DNA of 64,000 bases from Methylacidimicrobium fagopyrum (GCA_026225255.1 JAMFSJ010000033.1:1-64000); one strand, 5' to 3'. Numbered from the stretch's first letter, positions 8,482 to 19,304 are shown. Notes: generated by a model from the sequence alone, not told the origin. Made by a program: numbers and translations.

Positions 8482-10161
8482 TCACTGTGAAATCGGCGCC
8501 ATCATATTTCGGTTCATCAGGAGTGCCGCTTGACTGTTTTTGATCGCGGTCGTTCTAAAATCTTGAAACTTGGCCAATTCATCCGGAGTCAGAAAGGCGG
8601 CGGCTTTCGTAGCAACCTGTCCGTAGATGCGGTCCAAAAGATTGAGGTTTTGCTGGCTTTCCTCGACCGAAGCAATGTTGGCGAGATTCAGGACGGGCAC
8701 GGTCTGATAATCAGCGGGCAATCCGTCCGCCGCCAAAGTGGATTGCGTGACTTCCTGCATGGTTTGATACAACTGATTTTTCTTGTCCGCGATGGTTGCC
8801 GTATCGCCTGTCAGAGTGCCGGCGAATTGCGCTGCCGTTAAAGTGCTGCCAAGATTTTTGGTATAATCCTGATATTGCGCCAAACCATCGGAACCCAGCA
8901 GCGTTTGTAACTGACTTTGCAAGGTGGCATTCTGGGTGGAAAACAATTGGTCAACCTCACTGCGTGTCTTATTGTCGTGCAACGCCTGCGTGATCAAGTC
9001 AATGCTGCCCATGACATCATCGGCCAGTAGATCATTAAATTGACCGGTCTGTTCGGGCGTCAGTTTTAATTTACCCGTCAATTGCGAATAAATGGCGGTC
9101 ATGCCCATCTTCTGTTGTTCGCGCAACGCTTTCCGAGCTTCCGGATCAGCGGTGATTTTGTTCAACGCACTTTTGCTGTCGGCCAGAGTTTTTTCCTGGC
9201 GCAACGCGCCGACTTCGCCGCGCAGTTTTAATACTTCGCTCGGATTCTTTTTCACCTTCGCCAGTTCGTCGGCTAAATTCGCCAGTCGGTTGGTCGCCGC
9301 CTCACGGTCGCGTTGTAATTGCGCGATTTGTGCCGTCAAGGGTGCTTGCTGTTGTTGGAGCGATTGAACTTGAGCGTTCAGTTGCGCAGCCTGATGCGCT
9401 TCATAAATGCCCGCGCCGGCGAGAACAGCGATGATGGCAGTGATCAGAGTTTTTTGCAGGGTAGTCATGGCAATAGTTTTGGTGGCAGTGATGAGGGTGG
9501 AGGTGGAAGCGGCGGTTCCGGTCAGAACCGTAACGGCGGAAATCGTGGTGGCTAATCCGACGGGCGCGGATTGAACTGCGTTCGCGGAAATCAAAACCAC
9601 CAATCCGCTCGCGCCAATCGTGACATTGCGCTTCGAAAAAAAATCACGCAGGCGTTCGACGGCGCGGCTGACGCGTTTTTGCGCGGCGTCTTCATTCGTG
9701 CCCAAGGTTTCACCGACTTCGCGCAGATTTTTATTTTCAAAATAACGCAACAAAATCGCGGTGCGGTCGGTTTCGTCGAGCGCGGACATCGCGTCGTCCA
9801 GCAACGGTTCGATTCGCATCCAGTCGTTGGCGGTCGCATTCATAGCATTCATCTCCACGGCAATTTGTTCGCGCAATTGGCGGCGCGATTCCTGCCGGAC
9901 CACATCAATCGCCGTCCGCCGGGCGACTTGATACAGCCACGCCGTCAAGACCGTGTTTGGCTTCAATTTATCGGCGTGGCGTGCGAGGTCGGCGAAGGTA
10001 GATTGCGTGATTTCCTCGGCGAGTTGCGGCGAACGGATCTGGCGCAACGCGGCGGAATAAACCAGGTTCACGTGCCGGTTCACCAGCGTGGTGAACGCGT
10101 CTTGCGAATGGTCGCGCACAAATTGCTGCAGCAGTTCAAGGTCGGTCGCTGTCATTTTCAT
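8482..10161 (-). CDS. ECF sigma factor with membrane helix, coiled coil and helical C-terminal domain
   Basis: A paralogue of the neighbouring sigma-factor fusion. Sigma region 2 (LVYSAALRQIRSPQLAEEIT) and region 4 (TDRTAILLRYFENKNLREVGE) are followed by the shared linker FFSKRNVTIGASGLVVLISA and a membrane helix (LITAIIAVLAGAGIY). A coiled coil rich in Gln and Glu comes next. The last 230 residues are helical, with an LTPEQ segment reminiscent of Spy/CpxP-like proteins, and show no secretin-like part. So the two genes keep the same front end but carry different back ends. I chose ATG 10161; TTG 10164 and ATG 10155 are also possible. Its target promoters are unknown. Confidence 0.82.
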   Translation of the reverse strand: MKMTATDLELLQQFVRDHSQDAFTTLVNRHVNLVYSAALRQIRSPQLAEEITQSTFADLARHADKLKPNTVLTAWLYQVARRTAIDVVRQESRRQLREQIAVEMNAMNATANDWMRIEPLLDDAMSALDETDRTAILLRYFENKNLREVGETLGTNEDAAQKRVSRAVERLRDFFSKRNVTIGASGLVVLISANAVQSAPVGLATTISAVTVLTGTAASTSTLITATKTIAMTTLQKTLITAIIAVLAGAGIYEAHQAAQLNAQVQSLQQQQAPLTAQIAQLQRDREAATNRLANLADELAKVKKNPSEVLKLRGEVGALRQEKTLADSKSALNKITADPEARKALREQQKMGMTAIYSQLTGKLKLTPEQTGQFNDLLADDVMGSIDLITQALHDNKTRSEVDQLFSTQNATLQSQLQTLLGSDGLAQYQDYTKNLGSTLTAAQFAGTLTGDTATIADKKNQLYQTMQEVTQSTLAADGLPADYQTVPVLNLANIASVEESQQNLNLLDRIYGQVATKAAAFLTPDELAKFQDFRTTAIKNSQAALLMNRNMMAPISQ

Positions 10162-10209
10162 CAAGCATATCGTCGCTGCTCGGCGAAATCCGACAAAAAT
10201 AAAATTAGC

Positions 10210-10280
10210 TCACACCGAGACCACAGAGTTCACAGAGGAAAAATTAAAAAAACCTCCGTGTTCTCTGTGCCTCTGTGTGA
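10210..10280. repeat. Dispersed-type inverted repeat (CACAGAG family)
   Basis: TCACAC at 10210 and GTGTGA ending at 10280 bound an imperfect inverted repeat built of CACAGAG/CTCTGTG words. The short frame across it (peptide containing HTETTEFTEEK) is a common spurious product of this kind of repeat, so it is not annotated as a gene. Confidence 0.5.
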
Positions 10281-10331
10281 AAACTCCCTCGTCTTTACTT
10301 TTGGCGTTTTCTGGCGCACTGTGATGCCCTT

Positions 10332-11045
10332 ATGACTCGCTGGCTTTTGAGTTCGTTAACGTTGATTTTCGCGGCGCAAGGTTCGTTGCGCGCGGAGTTG
10401 ATGCCGGTGAAATCCGGCGTGTTGGAAAGCAACGTCGCGTATCTGCGCGTCAACGACGCGGGTAAAGATTTGGCCACGCAAATTCAATCGGCGGAAAGTG
10501 CGTTGACGATTTCAAATCAAATAGCGGGCACGATTTTAGATCTGCGGTTCGCGACGGGCGCGGATGCGGACGCGGTCAAGGCGACGGCGGATTTATTCGC
10601 GGCCAAAAAATCTCCGCTCGCGATTTTGGTGAACGGCGAGACGCGCGGCGCGGCGGAACAATTAGCGACGGATTTGCACGCTTCCCGGGCGGGTTTGATT
10701 TTTGGCAGCGCGACGGCCAGTTTGCAACCAGACATCGCAGTGACGGTCAGCACGGTGGACGAAAAACAATTTTTCCAAAATCCGTATCTGGTGATCGCGC
10801 CGAAGTTGGTGAATTCGTTCACCAACAGCGATGGCACCGTGTCGAATAATAATTTCACGGCGATGATTGATCACACGAGCGAGGCGGATTTGGTCCGGCA
10901 AAAAATCAAGGACGGCGAAGGCGATGATGAGGACATGCCGGTGGTGCGTCCGGTTCCGGCCAAACCGGTCATTCGCGATCCGGCCTTGGCGCGGGCGTTG
11001 GACTTTTTGAAGGCGTTGGCGTTGTTGGAGCCGAAGCGTGGGTGA
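10332..11045 (+). CDS. Secreted protein resembling a degenerate S41 (C-terminal processing) protease
   Basis: A 237-residue protein with a signal peptide (LLSSLTLIFAAQGSLRA). The middle part follows the S41 protease core pattern: GTILDLRFATGADADAV, then PLAILVNGETRGAAEQLA. In active S41 proteases the latter block reads like N.xTASASE with the catalytic Ser. Here the Ser positions look replaced by Gly and Ala, so it may be a non-catalytic relative. There is no PDZ domain, and the C-terminus is acidic then proline-rich. The alignment was made by eye and the family call is tentative. It is flanked by the CACAGAG repeat upstream and another inverted repeat downstream, with no operon partner. Confidence 0.6.
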   Translation: MTRWLLSSLTLIFAAQGSLRAELMPVKSGVLESNVAYLRVNDAGKDLATQIQSAESALTISNQIAGTILDLRFATGADADAVKATADLFAAKKSPLAILVNGETRGAAEQLATDLHASRAGLIFGSATASLQPDIAVTVSTVDEKQFFQNPYLVIAPKLVNSFTNSDGTVSNNNFTAMIDHTSEADLVRQKIKDGEGDDEDMPVVRPVPAKPVIRDPALARALDFLKALALLEPKRG

Positions 11046-11050
11046 ATTCG

Positions 11051-11134
11051 TAGCGGCCCGGGCGGCTCGCCCGCGAGTTGGTTTTGGTGGCTCGATGTTT
11101 CCCAAAACTCACGGGTGAGACGCCCGTGCCGCTA
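11051..11134. repeat. Inverted repeat element between genes
   Basis: TAGCGGCCCGGGCGGCTC (11051-11068) matches the reverse complement of 11117-11134 at 16 of 18 positions. It sits before the three-domain fusion gene. The alternative start at 11078 would place the N-terminus inside this repeat, which favours the downstream ATG. Confidence 0.55.
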
Positions 11135-11188
11135 TGTTTCGGATTGACGTTTTTCCTCCGGCAAACCACCTTTCTTGTCCGCTTTTTG

Positions 11189-13366
<2,178 letters not shown>

Positions 13367-13410
13367 GCGGCGGGATGGCGGTTTGTGGGTCAACTGTATG
13401 TTAGGCCGCA

Positions 13411-14274
13411 ATGATCATGTTGCACACCACCTTGGCATACAAATATGTGATGACAATGGCTATGGTCGCATTCGTTAACCACTATGCGCCGCGATTGAAT
13501 TTACCCATTGATGTTCCGATCAAAGATCGGGACATTCATAAACTAGGATGCACGCCACCAGAATACAGCACGAACGGGACTGTTTTTTTGGGCGGATTTC
13601 AAATCGGAAAATATTCATTTGGATTTCAGGACGGATTTATAAATAGATCGAGCGGCATTTTTAAGCCCTATTTCGTGATCACTGAGTTGGAGGATGATGG
13701 GTTGGCCTCCTTTGGCATTCCTCTGTTATATCCTAGAGAATCTTCTGTTTCAGTCATGCAAAGGGCTTCGCAGATGAAATATGCGGTCAATACTAACGAT
13801 CTTTATCGAATGGCCACGAATTATCTGGTTGCGCTTGAAATAAATCAAAAGCCCTTTGAAAAAACCAGGCCGCTCACACTTTTATCAACCGTCTATCATT
13901 CACCTCGAGGATTGGTTCCTAGTCCAATTATGGCAGCTTGCTGGGGAGAATCTGCCCTTCGAGACCCCGGCAGCAATGGTTTCGCGTTTTTAATCTCCTC
14001 TGTCACTGGTGAATTATTGGAGATGAATGTAGGCAATGCTTCAACCTGTAAGGGACTGCCATTAATCAAGGGTGAAGACTTGAATAAACTTCTGGCGATA
14101 TCGGATGATGAATTCTTGAAATATTCAGATTTGGAACGGAGTAATTGTCTGGTTCGCTTCACCGGTTTACATTGTTCAGACTTGCATTGTCCTGGCGGGA
14201 TTGAGGCGCCATCTTCTCAAGCAGCCAATGCTGTTTTTAACGTGCGAACTAATGGCAACTTTGCGCCAAAGTAA
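13411..14274 (+). CDS. Hypothetical protein, 287 residues
   Basis: No family recognised. The frame is open for 287 residues, with a start at ATG 13411 and other in-frame ATGs close by (13417, 13450). There is a short hydrophobic N-terminal stretch (YKYVMTMAMVAFV) that is not a convincing signal peptide. Several Cys residues lie near the C-terminus (CSDLHCPGG). Its base and codon use looks more AT-rich than the GC-rich neighbours, which suggests recent transfer or a fast-evolving gene. It sits alone between the fusion gene and a repeat-rich gap. Confidence 0.6.
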   Translation: MIMLHTTLAYKYVMTMAMVAFVNHYAPRLNLPIDVPIKDRDIHKLGCTPPEYSTNGTVFLGGFQIGKYSFGFQDGFINRSSGIFKPYFVITELEDDGLASFGIPLLYPRESSVSVMQRASQMKYAVNTNDLYRMATNYLVALEINQKPFEKTRPLTLLSTVYHSPRGLVPSPIMAACWGESALRDPGSNGFAFLISSVTGELLEMNVGNASTCKGLPLIKGEDLNKLLAISDDEFLKYSDLERSNCLVRFTGLHCSDLHCPGGIEAPSSQAANAVFNVRTNGNFAPK

Positions 14275-14377
14275 AAACTGTGAGGGAATCCTATAAAATG
14301 CCGTTTAGTTTCAAATTTGTAGGACGACAAATGATTCGTTGAGACTACTTCTGACTTCCCCCTTGAACCGGCTGATT

Positions 14378-14792
14378 TTATTCACAAGAATCGTTTCGTG
14401 TTCGCTCGCATCGGTAAAATTTTTCGTCAGCCAGCCGCAGCGTCAGGCAGCGAAATACCTCTAGGTATTTCCGTCGTCGCACAAGCTAAAGCTTTCTTCT
14501 TTGCCTGATTTCGGCGAGTCCGAAAGCGGTGTCGCCGCTCCGCTCTGCCACCGCACTCCATGACGCAAGCAGCATGCTCGGCGCGTCATTTTGTTTGAAT
14601 CATTTGGTTGCAAGCCATGGCAGTGCGCACGGAGTGACGCGTCCTGCCAGCGCCACATTGCGGTTTGCGAGCTTGAAGTTTGAATGTTCTCTGGTGCCGG
14701 GATGTTGGACGCTTGCAGCTTCTCTCGTTGTTTGCTTGACCTTGTGAAATTATTCACAAGAATCATTTCGTGTTCGCTCGCATCGGCAAAAT
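14378..14792. repeat. 43-bp direct repeat duplicating a gene start, 372 bases apart
   Basis: Bases 14378-14420 recur at 14750-14792 with two mismatches. The second copy covers the upstream region and first codons of the gene at 14770. Between them lie a 20-base palindrome (GAAATACCT/AGGTATTTC, 14452-14471), remnant-like sequence without a credible gene, and an 8-bp hairpin CTTGTGAA/TTCACAAG (14741-14760). This accounts for the 489-base gap. Confidence 0.75.
14398..14508 (+). pseudogene. Truncated duplicate of the start of the 14770 gene
   Basis: GTG 14398 begins the same reading frame as the intact gene at GTG 14770 (FARIGKI in both). It then diverges and stops after 36 residues. It looks like a gene start cut off by an insertion or left behind by a duplication. 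Confidence 0.5.
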
Positions 14793-15078
14793 CTTAGTCA
14801 TCGTCACGCTCGTGGCGACGACGGGCGCACACTGGGCGTTGCTGCAATCCGTCGCGTGGACGACGATGCTCGCGGATAATCTGCGCACCCAGTCGGTCGC
14901 GGAAGCCGTTACGCAAACGTTTGACGGCGACCATCCGTGTCCGCTCTGCCGCGCCATCGCCGCCGGGAAAAAATCCGAATCAAAAACAGAAATCACCATC
15001 TCCGCGCAAAAATTAGAATATCCGCCGATGTCAGCGCAGGACACTTTGATCTCGCCACGATTGTTTAAAGCTTTTTAA
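14770..15078 (+). CDS. Small membrane or exported protein with CPLC motif
   Basis: A 102-residue protein starting at GTG 14770. An N-terminal hydrophobic segment (ILVIVTLVATTGAHWALL) anchors or exports it. A HPCPLCRAI motif near residue 57 gives two Cys that could bind metal or form a disulfide. It resembles small Cys-His proteins found beside copper or SCO genes, and here it lies upstream of an outer-membrane protein and two SCO proteins. A role in copper handling is plausible but unproven. The start is supported by its preservation in the duplicated copy upstream. Confidence 0.65.
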   Translation: MFARIGKILVIVTLVATTGAHWALLQSVAWTTMLADNLRTQSVAEAVTQTFDGDHPCPLCRAIAAGKKSESKTEITISAQKLEYPPMSAQDTLISPRLFKAF

Positions 15079-15182
15079 CCGGTAAACATCTTTGCCGAAT
15101 CGCTTCCGCAAAAACCGCTCTTGCCACCGCCGCGTCCGCTGTTCGTTTGATTTCTCTGTCGACTACGGATGATTTTTTCAAG

Positions 15183-15340
15183 TGGGTGGCACAGGCGTCT
15201 CGTCTGTAAACTCCGGCGTCCCGCCGGATTTCGTTGGTGGCTAACATTGTTTTTGGAACGCGCAGTTCGGAAGCCATTCATGCCATAAACGGTTTTGGGC
15301 GGCATGCCCGAAACAACCGGCCGGAGGCCTGTGCCACCCA
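15183..15340. repeat. 158-bp element with 14-bp terminal inverted repeats
   Basis: TGGGTGGCACAGGC (15183-15196) and its exact complement GCCTGTGCCACCCA (15327-15340) bound the element. It occupies most of the 347-base gap before the outer-membrane protein gene. The rest of the gap shows no gene. Confidence 0.65.
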
Positions 15341-15425
15341 GCCCATAGTGAAATCATCTCATAAAATAGTCCCTTTTATTTGAGCGTCGTCCTGTGGCGA
15401 TAGCTCACAACTTTGAATCTTGAAA

Positions 15426-16346
15426 ATGAAGAATATAAATTATTTAACTTTGTCAGTTTTGGCAGTAGTTGGTGTTCAGTCGGCGATGGCGTGCGATATT
15501 TGTTCCGTTTATTCCGCAAATGAAGCGCAAGGTGGCGGCAAAGGTTTTTTTGCCGGCACAGCGGAACAGTTCACGGAGTTCGGCACCTTGCAGGACGATG
15601 GTCACGCGGTGGCGGGGCACGGCGAATATATTCACAGTTTGGTGGCGCAGATTTTCGCCGGCTACAACTTCAACAAATACGTCGGCGTGCAATTGAACGT
15701 GCCGTTTATTTATCGCGGTTATGGTTCGGACCTGATGCACGCGAGCGTTGCTGGCATTGGCGATGCGTCGTTGGTCGGTAATTTCCGATTATTCCAAAGA
15801 TCGGCAACCGACTGGACGTTCGCCTGGAACGCGCTGGGCGGAATTAAATTGCCGACGGGCGATTCGAGCAAATTGAATACGCCCGATTCCGCATTGCCCG
15901 ACGGCATCGGCGGACACGACATCGCGTTGGGTTCCGGCTCGGTGGATGGCTTGGTCGGCACGGGTTTTTCCGCGCGCTGGAAAAAGCTTTTTCTGAACGC
16001 GCAGATGCAATACGCGATCCGTAGCGAAGGTTCGTTTCAACATCAATACGCGAACGATTGGACGTGGTCGGGCGGGCCGGGAGTTTATCTGGTTTTGAAC
16101 GATAATTACACGCTCGCGCTCCAAGCTGTGGTGTCGGGCGAGAGTAAGGGCGCCGATACTTTTGCCGGTGTGTCGGACGAAGATTCGGCGGAAACAATCG
16201 TGTATCTCGGCCCGCAAATCAGTTTTACTTGGTCGGATGAATTGAGTGCGAATCTCGGCGCGGATTTGCCCGTGAGCCGCGCCAATACCGGCGAACAAGT
16301 TGTGCCGGATTATCGGATTCATACGGCGTTTACGTGGAAATTCTAA
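15426..16346 (+). CDS. Predicted outer-membrane beta-barrel protein with CDIC motif
   Basis: A 306-residue protein with a signal peptide ending SAMA, followed at once by CDICSVYSANEAQ. The remainder is rich in alternating aromatic and Gly residues, and it ends in a C-terminal aromatic residue (HTAFTWKF), as in outer-membrane barrels. The segment GIKLPTGDSSKL is typical of transporter-like barrels. I prefer ATG 15426 over TTG 15420. It precedes the two SCO genes, so a role in metal or redox traffic across the outer membrane is possible. The exact family is not certain. Confidence 0.68.
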   Translation: MKNINYLTLSVLAVVGVQSAMACDICSVYSANEAQGGGKGFFAGTAEQFTEFGTLQDDGHAVAGHGEYIHSLVAQIFAGYNFNKYVGVQLNVPFIYRGYGSDLMHASVAGIGDASLVGNFRLFQRSATDWTFAWNALGGIKLPTGDSSKLNTPDSALPDGIGGHDIALGSGSVDGLVGTGFSARWKKLFLNAQMQYAIRSEGSFQHQYANDWTWSGGPGVYLVLNDNYTLALQAVVSGESKGADTFAGVSDEDSAETIVYLGPQISFTWSDELSANLGADLPVSRANTGEQVVPDYRIHTAFTWKF

Positions 16347-16356
16347 ACAAATTAAA

Positions 16357-17028
16357 ATGACAACCGGTTCCCAAAAATGGAGCGGCGAGCGGCTATTTTT
16401 CGCCACTGCCGTCGTGCTGGCTTTGATTTTGGGAACCGGTTTGTGCTTTCTGCTCGTGGCGGTGAACAAACACGAAGAAGGGCAGACCAAATCAACGGAC
16501 AGCGCGGACATTGTGCCGATCGCGCCCGATCACCCACGGCAGCTGATTGATTTTTCTTTGACGGATCGCACCGGTCGCACGGTTACGCGGGCGGAACTCG
16601 ATGGGAGATTTTTGGTGGTGGATTTTCTGTTCACCAGTTGCTCATTGACGTGTCCGGTGGTGAATAAACACATGGCCGAAATCCAGCAGCTCACGACGAA
16701 CCGGACCGACGTAAAACTGGTTTCGCTCACGGTGGATCCGCGCAGCGACACGGTGGAGGTGCTGGCCGAATACGGTTTGAAATTTGGTGCGGACACAAAC
16801 CGCTGGCTTTTACTGACCGGCGATAAAGCTCAGTTACACCAATTGATCGCTACGAGTTTTTTGAATGCGGATCTGGATGATCCGTTCACCTACATGCCGG
16901 GAAATTTTTCGCACACAGACCGCATCGCCGTGGTGGATGTGCAGGGCAGGGTGCAGGCTTACTTTGATGGTTTGGATGAAAATGTCGCGGCGGCGGTCGT
17001 TGCGGAAATTGCGCGTTTACGAAAATAA
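16357..17028 (+). CDS. SCO1/SenC family copper chaperone
   Basis: A thioredoxin-fold protein that delivers copper to cytochrome oxidase or handles thiol redox outside the cytoplasm. A single N-terminal membrane anchor (LFFATAVVLALILGTGLCFL) is followed by the SCO core. The copper ligands are seen as CSLTC (Cys95, Cys99) in FTSCSLTCP, with the conserved His in NFSHTDRIAVVD. LVSLTVDPRSDTVEVL is the usual second block. The start was set at ATG 16357, 10 bases after the previous gene, because the longer frame would run back into that gene. It is followed five bases later by a second SCO gene. Confidence 0.92.
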   Translation: MTTGSQKWSGERLFFATAVVLALILGTGLCFLLVAVNKHEEGQTKSTDSADIVPIAPDHPRQLIDFSLTDRTGRTVTRAELDGRFLVVDFLFTSCSLTCPVVNKHMAEIQQLTTNRTDVKLVSLTVDPRSDTVEVLAEYGLKFGADTNRWLLLTGDKAQLHQLIATSFLNADLDDPFTYMPGNFSHTDRIAVVDVQGRVQAYFDGLDENVAAAVVAEIARLRK

Positions 17029-17033
17029 TTTTT

Positions 17034-17918
17034 ATGAAATATCTGATGGGTTTTTGTGGTTTGTCATTGGCGGCGTTGCTGATTTATTTCTTTTCCGCAA
17101 CGCTAGTCACGGCGGATGACGCGACGGTAAAAATCTATTCGGCGCGCGGCATCGTTGAACAGATTGCCGCTGACCGTCATCAAGCCATCATCAAACACGA
17201 GGCGATTCCCGGTTATATGATGGGCATGACGATGGATTTTTCCGTCAAAAACACCAATGAACTCAAGGCAATCGTGCCCGACGATGAAATCACGTTCAAG
17301 CTCGTCGTCGGCGAAAAAGATAGTTGGATCGAGAGTGTTCAGTTTGTTTCGCATCATATCAATACGACGACGAATAAGACCGTAAACATTCCCGCGGCGG
17401 ACTTTGATTTGAAACCGGGCGACCTTTTGCCGGACGGCGAATTGACTTCCGAAGCGGGTAAACCAATTCGCTTCTCCGATTTTCGCGGTCGGGTGGTGGC
17501 GTTCACCTTCTTTTTTACGCGTTGTCCGCTGCCGGATTTTTGTCCGCGCATGGATCGGAATTTTTCGGATGCGCGGCAATTGCTCTTGAACAATCCCTAC
17601 GCGCCGACGAACTGGCAATTTCTTTCCATCTCGTTCGATCCCAGTTTTGACACGCCGGAAATTTTATCCAATTACGCGCAATTATATCGCAACGACAACG
17701 CGGGCCGCTGGCTGTTTGCCGCGGCCTCAACCAACGTGCTGGCGACTATCGCGCCGCGCCTCGACCTGATCGTCATGCACGAAGGCGCGAGCATTTCGCA
17801 CAATTTGCGCACGGTTGTGCTCGATCCGCAAGGCCGCATCGCACGGCAATTCGACGGCAATAATTGGACGCCGCAAGCGCTGGCCGAGGCGATGTTGCAA
17901 GCGGCGACGAAGAAATAA
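17034..17918 (+). CDS. CusF-like domain fused to SCO1/SenC domain
   Basis: A 294-residue exported protein. After the signal or anchor (residues 1-27), residues about 30-108 form a CusF-type copper-binding domain (HEAIPGYMMGMTMDFSVK, with its His and Met ligands). Residues about 125-290 are an SCO domain. The SCO cysteines are Cys164 and Cys170 in RCPLPDFCPRM, a CX5C spacing unlike the CX3C of the neighbouring SCO. A late His (EGASISHNLRTVV) is also kept. The layout suggests one protein that receives copper through CusF and passes it to SCO. It forms a tight pair with the SCO gene upstream. Confidence 0.9.
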   Translation: MKYLMGFCGLSLAALLIYFFSATLVTADDATVKIYSARGIVEQIAADRHQAIIKHEAIPGYMMGMTMDFSVKNTNELKAIVPDDEITFKLVVGEKDSWIESVQFVSHHINTTTNKTVNIPAADFDLKPGDLLPDGELTSEAGKPIRFSDFRGRVVAFTFFFTRCPLPDFCPRMDRNFSDARQLLLNNPYAPTNWQFLSISFDPSFDTPEILSNYAQLYRNDNAGRWLFAAASTNVLATIAPRLDLIVMHEGASISHNLRTVVLDPQGRIARQFDGNNWTPQALAEAMLQAATKK

Positions 17919-17996
17919 AATGCGTTTCCCAAGCGGCACCGGTTTTGACAACCGGGTGAATTCGATTAGCTTATTGGCTCGGATTTTTCCACTGCC

Positions 17997-19280
17997 ATGA
18001 ATTTGAACGAACAGATGACGCGATTGGCCAAGCAAGCCAAAGCAGCGTCGCGCGAACTCGCCAAGCTGACCACGGCGGAGAAAAATACCTGCCTGCTCGC
18101 CATGGCTGATGCGCTGGAGAAAAATGCCGTCGCGCTCAAGGAAGCCAACGCGCTCGACATGGAATTCGGCGCGGCCAGTGGCTTGTCCGCCGCGATGCTC
18201 GACCGCCTTCAGCTCGACGATAAACGCATTGCCGGCATGGCGAAAGGCCTGCGCGAAGTCGCGGCGTTGCCTGATCCCGTGGGCCGAATTTTGGACGAAC
18301 GCATCCGCCCGAACGGACTTAAACTGAAAAAAATCTCCACGCCCATCGGCGTCGTCGTCATCATTTACGAGTCGCGCCCGAACGTCACCGCCGACGCCGC
18401 GAGCCTGTGTTTCAAATCCGGCAACGCGACCATTTTACGTGGCGGCAAAGAAGCGTTGAACTCGAATCGGCTTATCGCGCAAACGATGATCGAGGCGGGC
18501 AAACGGGCGCATCAAAATTTTCCCGAGCACGCGATCCAAGTCGTGCCGGTGCCTGACCGCGAGGCGATCCCCATTTTGCTTTCGCTCACGCAATACGTGG
18601 ATCTCTGCATGCCGCGCGGTGGCGAAAGTCTCATTCGCGCGGTGGCCGATTGCAGCAAAGTGCCGGTCATCAAACATTACAAAGGTGTCTGCCACGTTTT
18701 TGTGGATGCGGCAGCTGATTTGAAAATGGCCGGTGACATCGTGATGAACGCCAAAGTCCAACGTCCCGCCGTGTGCAACGCGATGGAAACGTTGCTCGTG
18801 GATAAAGCCGTGGCCGAAACCTTTCTCCCGCCGCTGGCACAGCGGCTCGCCGAAAAACATGTCGAGTTACGGGGCGATGCGGAAAGTTTCGCCGCGATCG
18901 AAAAACTAAAGATTCAAAACTTAAAACTTAAAACTGCCGTGGAACAAGATTGGTTCACGGAATACGGTGATTACGTTTTGAATATCCGCGTCGTGGAGGG
19001 TGTGTCCGCTGCGATCGAGCACATCAATTTTTACGGTTCCGCGCACTCGGACAGCATCGTCACGAAAAACGAAACGCGCGCGAAACAATTTCTCGCCGAA
19101 GTGGATTCGGCGGCGGTTTATTGGAATGCCTCCACGCGTTTTACCGACGGTGGCGAATTCGGTATGGGCGCGGAAATCGGCATCAGCACCGACAAAATCG
19201 GCGCGCGCGGCCCGATGGGTTTGGACGAATTGACCAGCTACAAATGGCTCGGCATCGGCACTGGACAGATACGGAACTAA
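17997..19280 (+). CDS. proA: Gamma-glutamyl phosphate reductase
   Basis: ProA reduces gamma-glutamyl phosphate to glutamate-5-semialdehyde with NADPH in proline synthesis. The 427 residues are close to full length for the family. Signatures include PIGVVVIIYESRPNVTADAA, GNATILRGGKEA, and the catalytic Cys region RPAVCNAMETLLVDK. A short Lys-rich insert (about residues 305-313, KIQNLKLK) coincides with a heptanucleotide repeat in the DNA and would lie in a surface loop. proB is not in the window. It is on the same strand as the SCO genes, 78 bases downstream. Confidence 0.95.
   Translation: MNLNEQMTRLAKQAKAASRELAKLTTAEKNTCLLAMADALEKNAVALKEANALDMEFGAASGLSAAMLDRLQLDDKRIAGMAKGLREVAALPDPVGRILDERIRPNGLKLKKISTPIGVVVIIYESRPNVTADAASLCFKSGNATILRGGKEALNSNRLIAQTMIEAGKRAHQNFPEHAIQVVPVPDREAIPILLSLTQYVDLCMPRGGESLIRAVADCSKVPVIKHYKGVCHVFVDAAADLKMAGDIVMNAKVQRPAVCNAMETLLVDKAVAETFLPPLAQRLAEKHVELRGDAESFAAIEKLKIQNLKLKTAVEQDWFTEYGDYVLNIRVVEGVSAAIEHINFYGSAHSDSIVTKNETRAKQFLAEVDSAAVYWNASTRFTDGGEFGMGAEIGISTDKIGARGPMGLDELTSYKWLGIGTGQIRN
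18909..18936. repeat. Heptanucleotide repeat inside proA
   Basis: Four consecutive 7-base units read AAGATTC, AAAACTT, AAAACTT, AAAACTG. They encode the KIQNLKLK insert and keep the reading frame. Confidence 0.6.
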
Positions 19281-19304
19281 AATGGCCCTGGATGAAACCC
19301 GAAT

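Noticed and set aside
10088-10324. Short frame giving a peptide with HTETTEFTEEK
   Set aside because: It is produced by the CACAGAG-type intergenic inverted repeat; such frames appear by chance wherever that repeat occurs.
11078-11188. Earlier start for the three-domain fusion gene
   Set aside because: The added residues come from an inverted repeat, and the phosphatase N-terminus begins at ATG 11189.
14529-14747. 72-residue frame in the gap before the 14770 gene
   Set aside because: It lies inside remnant-like DNA between direct repeats and has no start signal or recognisable domain.
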